Source of the DNA: JANXQE01 sp035651635
GTDB lineage: Bacteria > Verrucomicrobiota > Verrucomicrobiia > Limisphaerales > UBA8199
Length of the DNA: 64,000 nt
Direction of reading: 5' to 3'
Assembly: GCA_035651635.1 (NCBI GenBank)
Contig: DASRFK010000104.1
Coordinates: forward strand, 3,806-67,805
The position numbers and the translations under genes were made by a program. The notes under the pieces are model-generated. The model was not told the origin of the DNA. It was given only the letters and a program-made list of their open reading frames with translations, and made no database searches. Shown piece by piece: positions 61,986 through 64,000 of the stretch. The first letter of the stretch is position 1; the number at the start of each line of letters is the position of its first letter.

Positions 61986-64000
61986 TCAACGGATTAGTTG
62001 TGCGGAGGCGACGACGTTGGTCGGGACACTCGGCATGGCTTTGATATCCGTGCCGAGCCGTTGCAGATAAGCAATGACCGCCACAATCTCCCGATCCGCC
62101 GGAGCATTCGTGATCGAGCCCACGGCCAGATTGGCGACCACCTTTTGCGACTGCGCCGCAATGCTCTTGGCGGCGTTCTGGATCTCCTGATCGGTATAGG
62201 GCACGCCGACCTTGCGCAACGCCCGCAGTCGATCCACCGCCACGCCGGTGTCGAGCTTTTGGCTCAGTAGCCAGGGGTAATTGGGCATAATCGAGCCAGG
62301 CGAAGTCGAACGCGGATTCTCCAGGTGATTATAATGCCAGGCATCGGGATACTTGCCCCCAATCCGGTGAAGATCCGGTCCAGTGCGCTTCGAGCCCCAC
62401 AGGAAAGGATGGTCATAGACGAACTCGCCCGCCTTCGAGTATTCGCCATAACGTTCCGTTTCCGAACGAAACGGCCGGATCATTTGTGAATGACAGCCGA
62501 CGCAACCTTCGCGGATATAGATATCCCGGCCCAGGACCTCCAGCGGGGTATAAGGTTTCACGCTGGCGATTGTCGGGACGTTCTCCTGGATCAGGAACAT
62601 GGGGATGATTTCAATGAGACCGCCAACCAGCACCGCCAAGGCCGCAAGGACTGTGAAGGTTACCGGCACACCTTCCAGCCAACGATGGCCCAGCCTTGGC
62701 GATTCGTGCTCCAGGCTGCGGTTAAGGGCGGGTGCTTGGGCTTCTTGGTCGCCGATGAATTGCCCCGCTTTGGCCGTGCGATAGAGGTTCACCAGCATGA
62801 GAATGATGCCGGTGATGTAGAGCGTGCCGCCGATCGCGCGCAATTCGTACATCGGGATCAGTCGAATCGTAGTTTCCAGAAAGTTCGGATATTGCAGGAA
62901 GCCGTCTTTATTGAATTGTTTCCACATCAACCCCTGAGTGATGCCGCTGGTGTACATTGGAATGACGTAAAACATCATGCCCAGCAGCCCGATCCAGAAA
63001 TGATAGTTCGCAAGCTTGGTGGACCACAGCTTGGTGTTGTACAAACGCGGGAACAGCCAATAGAGCATCGAGAACGTAAGGAACCCATTCCATCCAAGCG
63101 CGCCGGTATGGACATGGGCGATGGTCCAGTCGGTGTAGTGCGACAGTGCGTTGACGCTTTTGATGGCCAGCGTCGGTCCTTCCAGCGTCGCCATGCCGTA
63201 CGCGGTGATGGCCACCACCATGAACTTGAGCATCGGGTCCTCCCGCACTTTGTCCCACGCGCCGCGCAACGTGAGCAACCCATTCAGCATCCCACCCCAG
63301 GACGGTGCCACCAACATCACGGAAAAGACCATTCCTAGCGATTGCGCCCAGTCCGGCAACGCGGTGTAGAGCAGATGGTGCGGTCCCGCCCAGATGTAAA
63401 TGAAAATCAGCCCCCAGAAATGTATGATCGAGAGCCGATAGGAAAATACCGGCCGGTTGGCGGCTTTGGGCAGGAAATAATACATCAAGCCCAGGTACGG
63501 CGTGGTCAGGAAGAACGCGACCGCGTTATGTCCGTACCACCATTGGACCAAGGCGTCCTGCACGCCGGCGTACACGGAATAACTCTTGAAAGCGCTGGCC
63601 GGCATTTCCAGCGAATTGACGATATGCAGCAAGGCCACCGTGATTGCAGTGGCGATATAGAACCAAATCGCCACATACATATGCTTCTCGCGGCGCTTGA
63701 CGATTGTGCCCAGCAGGTTAATCGTGAAGGCCACCCAAATGACCGCTATGGCGATGTCGATCGGCCATTCCAACTCGGCGTATTCTTTGCTGGTCGTCAG
63801 GCCGAGCGGCAGGGTGATGGCGGCGCTGACGATAATCGCCTGCCACCCCCAGAAGTTGATCCAGCTCAACGCGTCACTGAACATCCGCGCCTTGCACAAT
63901 CGCTGCAGCGAATAGTAGATGCCGCAGAACATGCCGTTGCCCACAAACGCAAAGATGACGGCGTTGGTGTGCAGTGGCCGAATTCTGCCAAAGGTGGTGA
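61986..64000 (-). CDS. ccoNO: Fused CcoN-CcoO cbb3 oxidase subunit, 5' end cut by window edge
   Basis: The frame is open to the window edge; the residues before the first in-frame GTG continue the conserved CcoN text (FGRIRPLHTNAVIFAF), so the start lies outside. The CcoN part has about 12 membrane helices with WWYGHNAVAFFLT (a CuB His), AGPHHLLYT and DWTIAHVHTGALGWNG. The CcoO part (from about residue 470) has YIREGCVGCHSQMIRPFRSETERYGEYSKAGE, one CxxCH, and GTDL-like PYTDQEI. This is the oxygen-reducing core of a high-affinity cbb3 oxidase; fused CcoNO subunits are known in Verrucomicrobia and other groups. Confidence 0.95.
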   Translation of the reverse strand, partial: TTFGRIRPLHTNAVIFAFVGNGMFCGIYYSLQRLCKARMFSDALSWINFWGWQAIIVSAAITLPLGLTTSKEYAELEWPIDIAIAVIWVAFTINLLGTIVKRREKHMYVAIWFYIATAITVALLHIVNSLEMPASAFKSYSVYAGVQDALVQWWYGHNAVAFFLTTPYLGLMYYFLPKAANRPVFSYRLSIIHFWGLIFIYIWAGPHHLLYTALPDWAQSLGMVFSVMLVAPSWGGMLNGLLTLRGAWDKVREDPMLKFMVVAITAYGMATLEGPTLAIKSVNALSHYTDWTIAHVHTGALGWNGFLTFSMLYWLFPRLYNTKLWSTKLANYHFWIGLLGMMFYVIPMYTSGITQGLMWKQFNKDGFLQYPNFLETTIRLIPMYELRAIGGTLYITGIILMLVNLYRTAKAGQFIGDQEAQAPALNRSLEHESPRLGHRWLEGVPVTFTVLAALAVLVGGLIEIIPMFLIQENVPTIASVKPYTPLEVLGRDIYIREGCVGCHSQMIRPFRSETERYGEYSKAGEFVYDHPFLWGSKRTGPDLHRIGGKYPDAWHYNHLENPRSTSPGSIMPNYPWLLSQKLDTGVAVDRLRALRKVGVPYTDQEIQNAAKSIAAQSQKVVANLAVGSITNAPADREIVAVIAYLQRLGTDIKAMPSVPTNVVASAQLIR

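Overview
The window looks like chromosomal DNA of a verrucomicrobium, most likely of the Pedosphaera/Limisphaerales kind. The evidence is a Gloeo/Verruco-type seven-fold repeat protein, a verrucomicrobial pseudopilin (AFTLIELLVV), a compact secretin/PilM/PilO/PilB set, a Ser/Thr kinase with WD40 repeats, an ASPIC/UnbV protein, a DUF6600 protein, and abundant short GC-rich intergenic hairpins. The assignment is by gene content; no 16S rRNA is present.

Layout. 0-9.5 kb: end of an exported repeat protein, two coupled SPFH proteins, a repeat-rich gap, a LolC/E-type permease, a HAD phosphatase coupled to a GH39-like hydrolase, and a prenyl diphosphate synthase. 9.6-17.5 kb: rpoZ, smpB, then a tightly overlapping type IV pilus/type II secretion-like operon (secretin, PilM-PilN fusion, PilO-like, PilP/GspC-like, PilB/GspE ATPase). 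17.5-30.3 kb: rpmB, a cardiolipin synthase, a pentaheme membrane cytochrome with TPRs next to a CRTAC1/UnbV-like protein, a vanadium haloperoxidase-like protein, a zinc-ribbon protein, a DUF6600 protein and a PagL-like deacylase. 30.4-34.3 kb: an ADOP-type permease translationally coupled to its PadR regulator, with a perfect palindrome upstream, and a divergent F420/NADP oxidoreductase-like gene.

34.4-42.4 kb: a minus-strand run of PepSY and electrophile/oxidative-stress genes (alpha/beta hydrolase, Dps, alcohol dehydrogenase, RidA, aldo/keto reductase, Ohr). It is interleaved with broken genes: joined SDR pieces, a DsbA-like protein without its CxxC half, an SDR without its catalytic core and a DJ-1/PfpI tail. 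43.2-50.6 kb: an intact tRNA-Arg(TCT) and a 5'-half tRNA remnant bracket a signalling locus: ECF sigma factor, transmembrane kinase with a WD40 domain, a pseudopilin overlapping the kinase by ATGA, a small secreted protein and an FGE-fold protein. Two promoter-like sites with identical spacing (TTGTAAC-N13-CGTTGTAGGAAC) precede the kinase and the secreted protein and are the best candidate for a regulon of this sigma factor.

50.7-64 kb: IscA-like and HscB-like Fe-S assembly genes, glgB, a 110-bp tandem repeat, gatB, mtnP, and a cbb3 oxidase operon (fused ccoNO, ccoQ, a short monoheme ccoP, ccoG, fixH, TauE/SafE-like protein) that runs off the right edge. The respiratory genes point to microaerobic respiration; the pilus and kinase/pseudopilin genes point to surface structures and envelope signalling. 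No CRISPR array, rRNA operon, integrase or transposase was seen.
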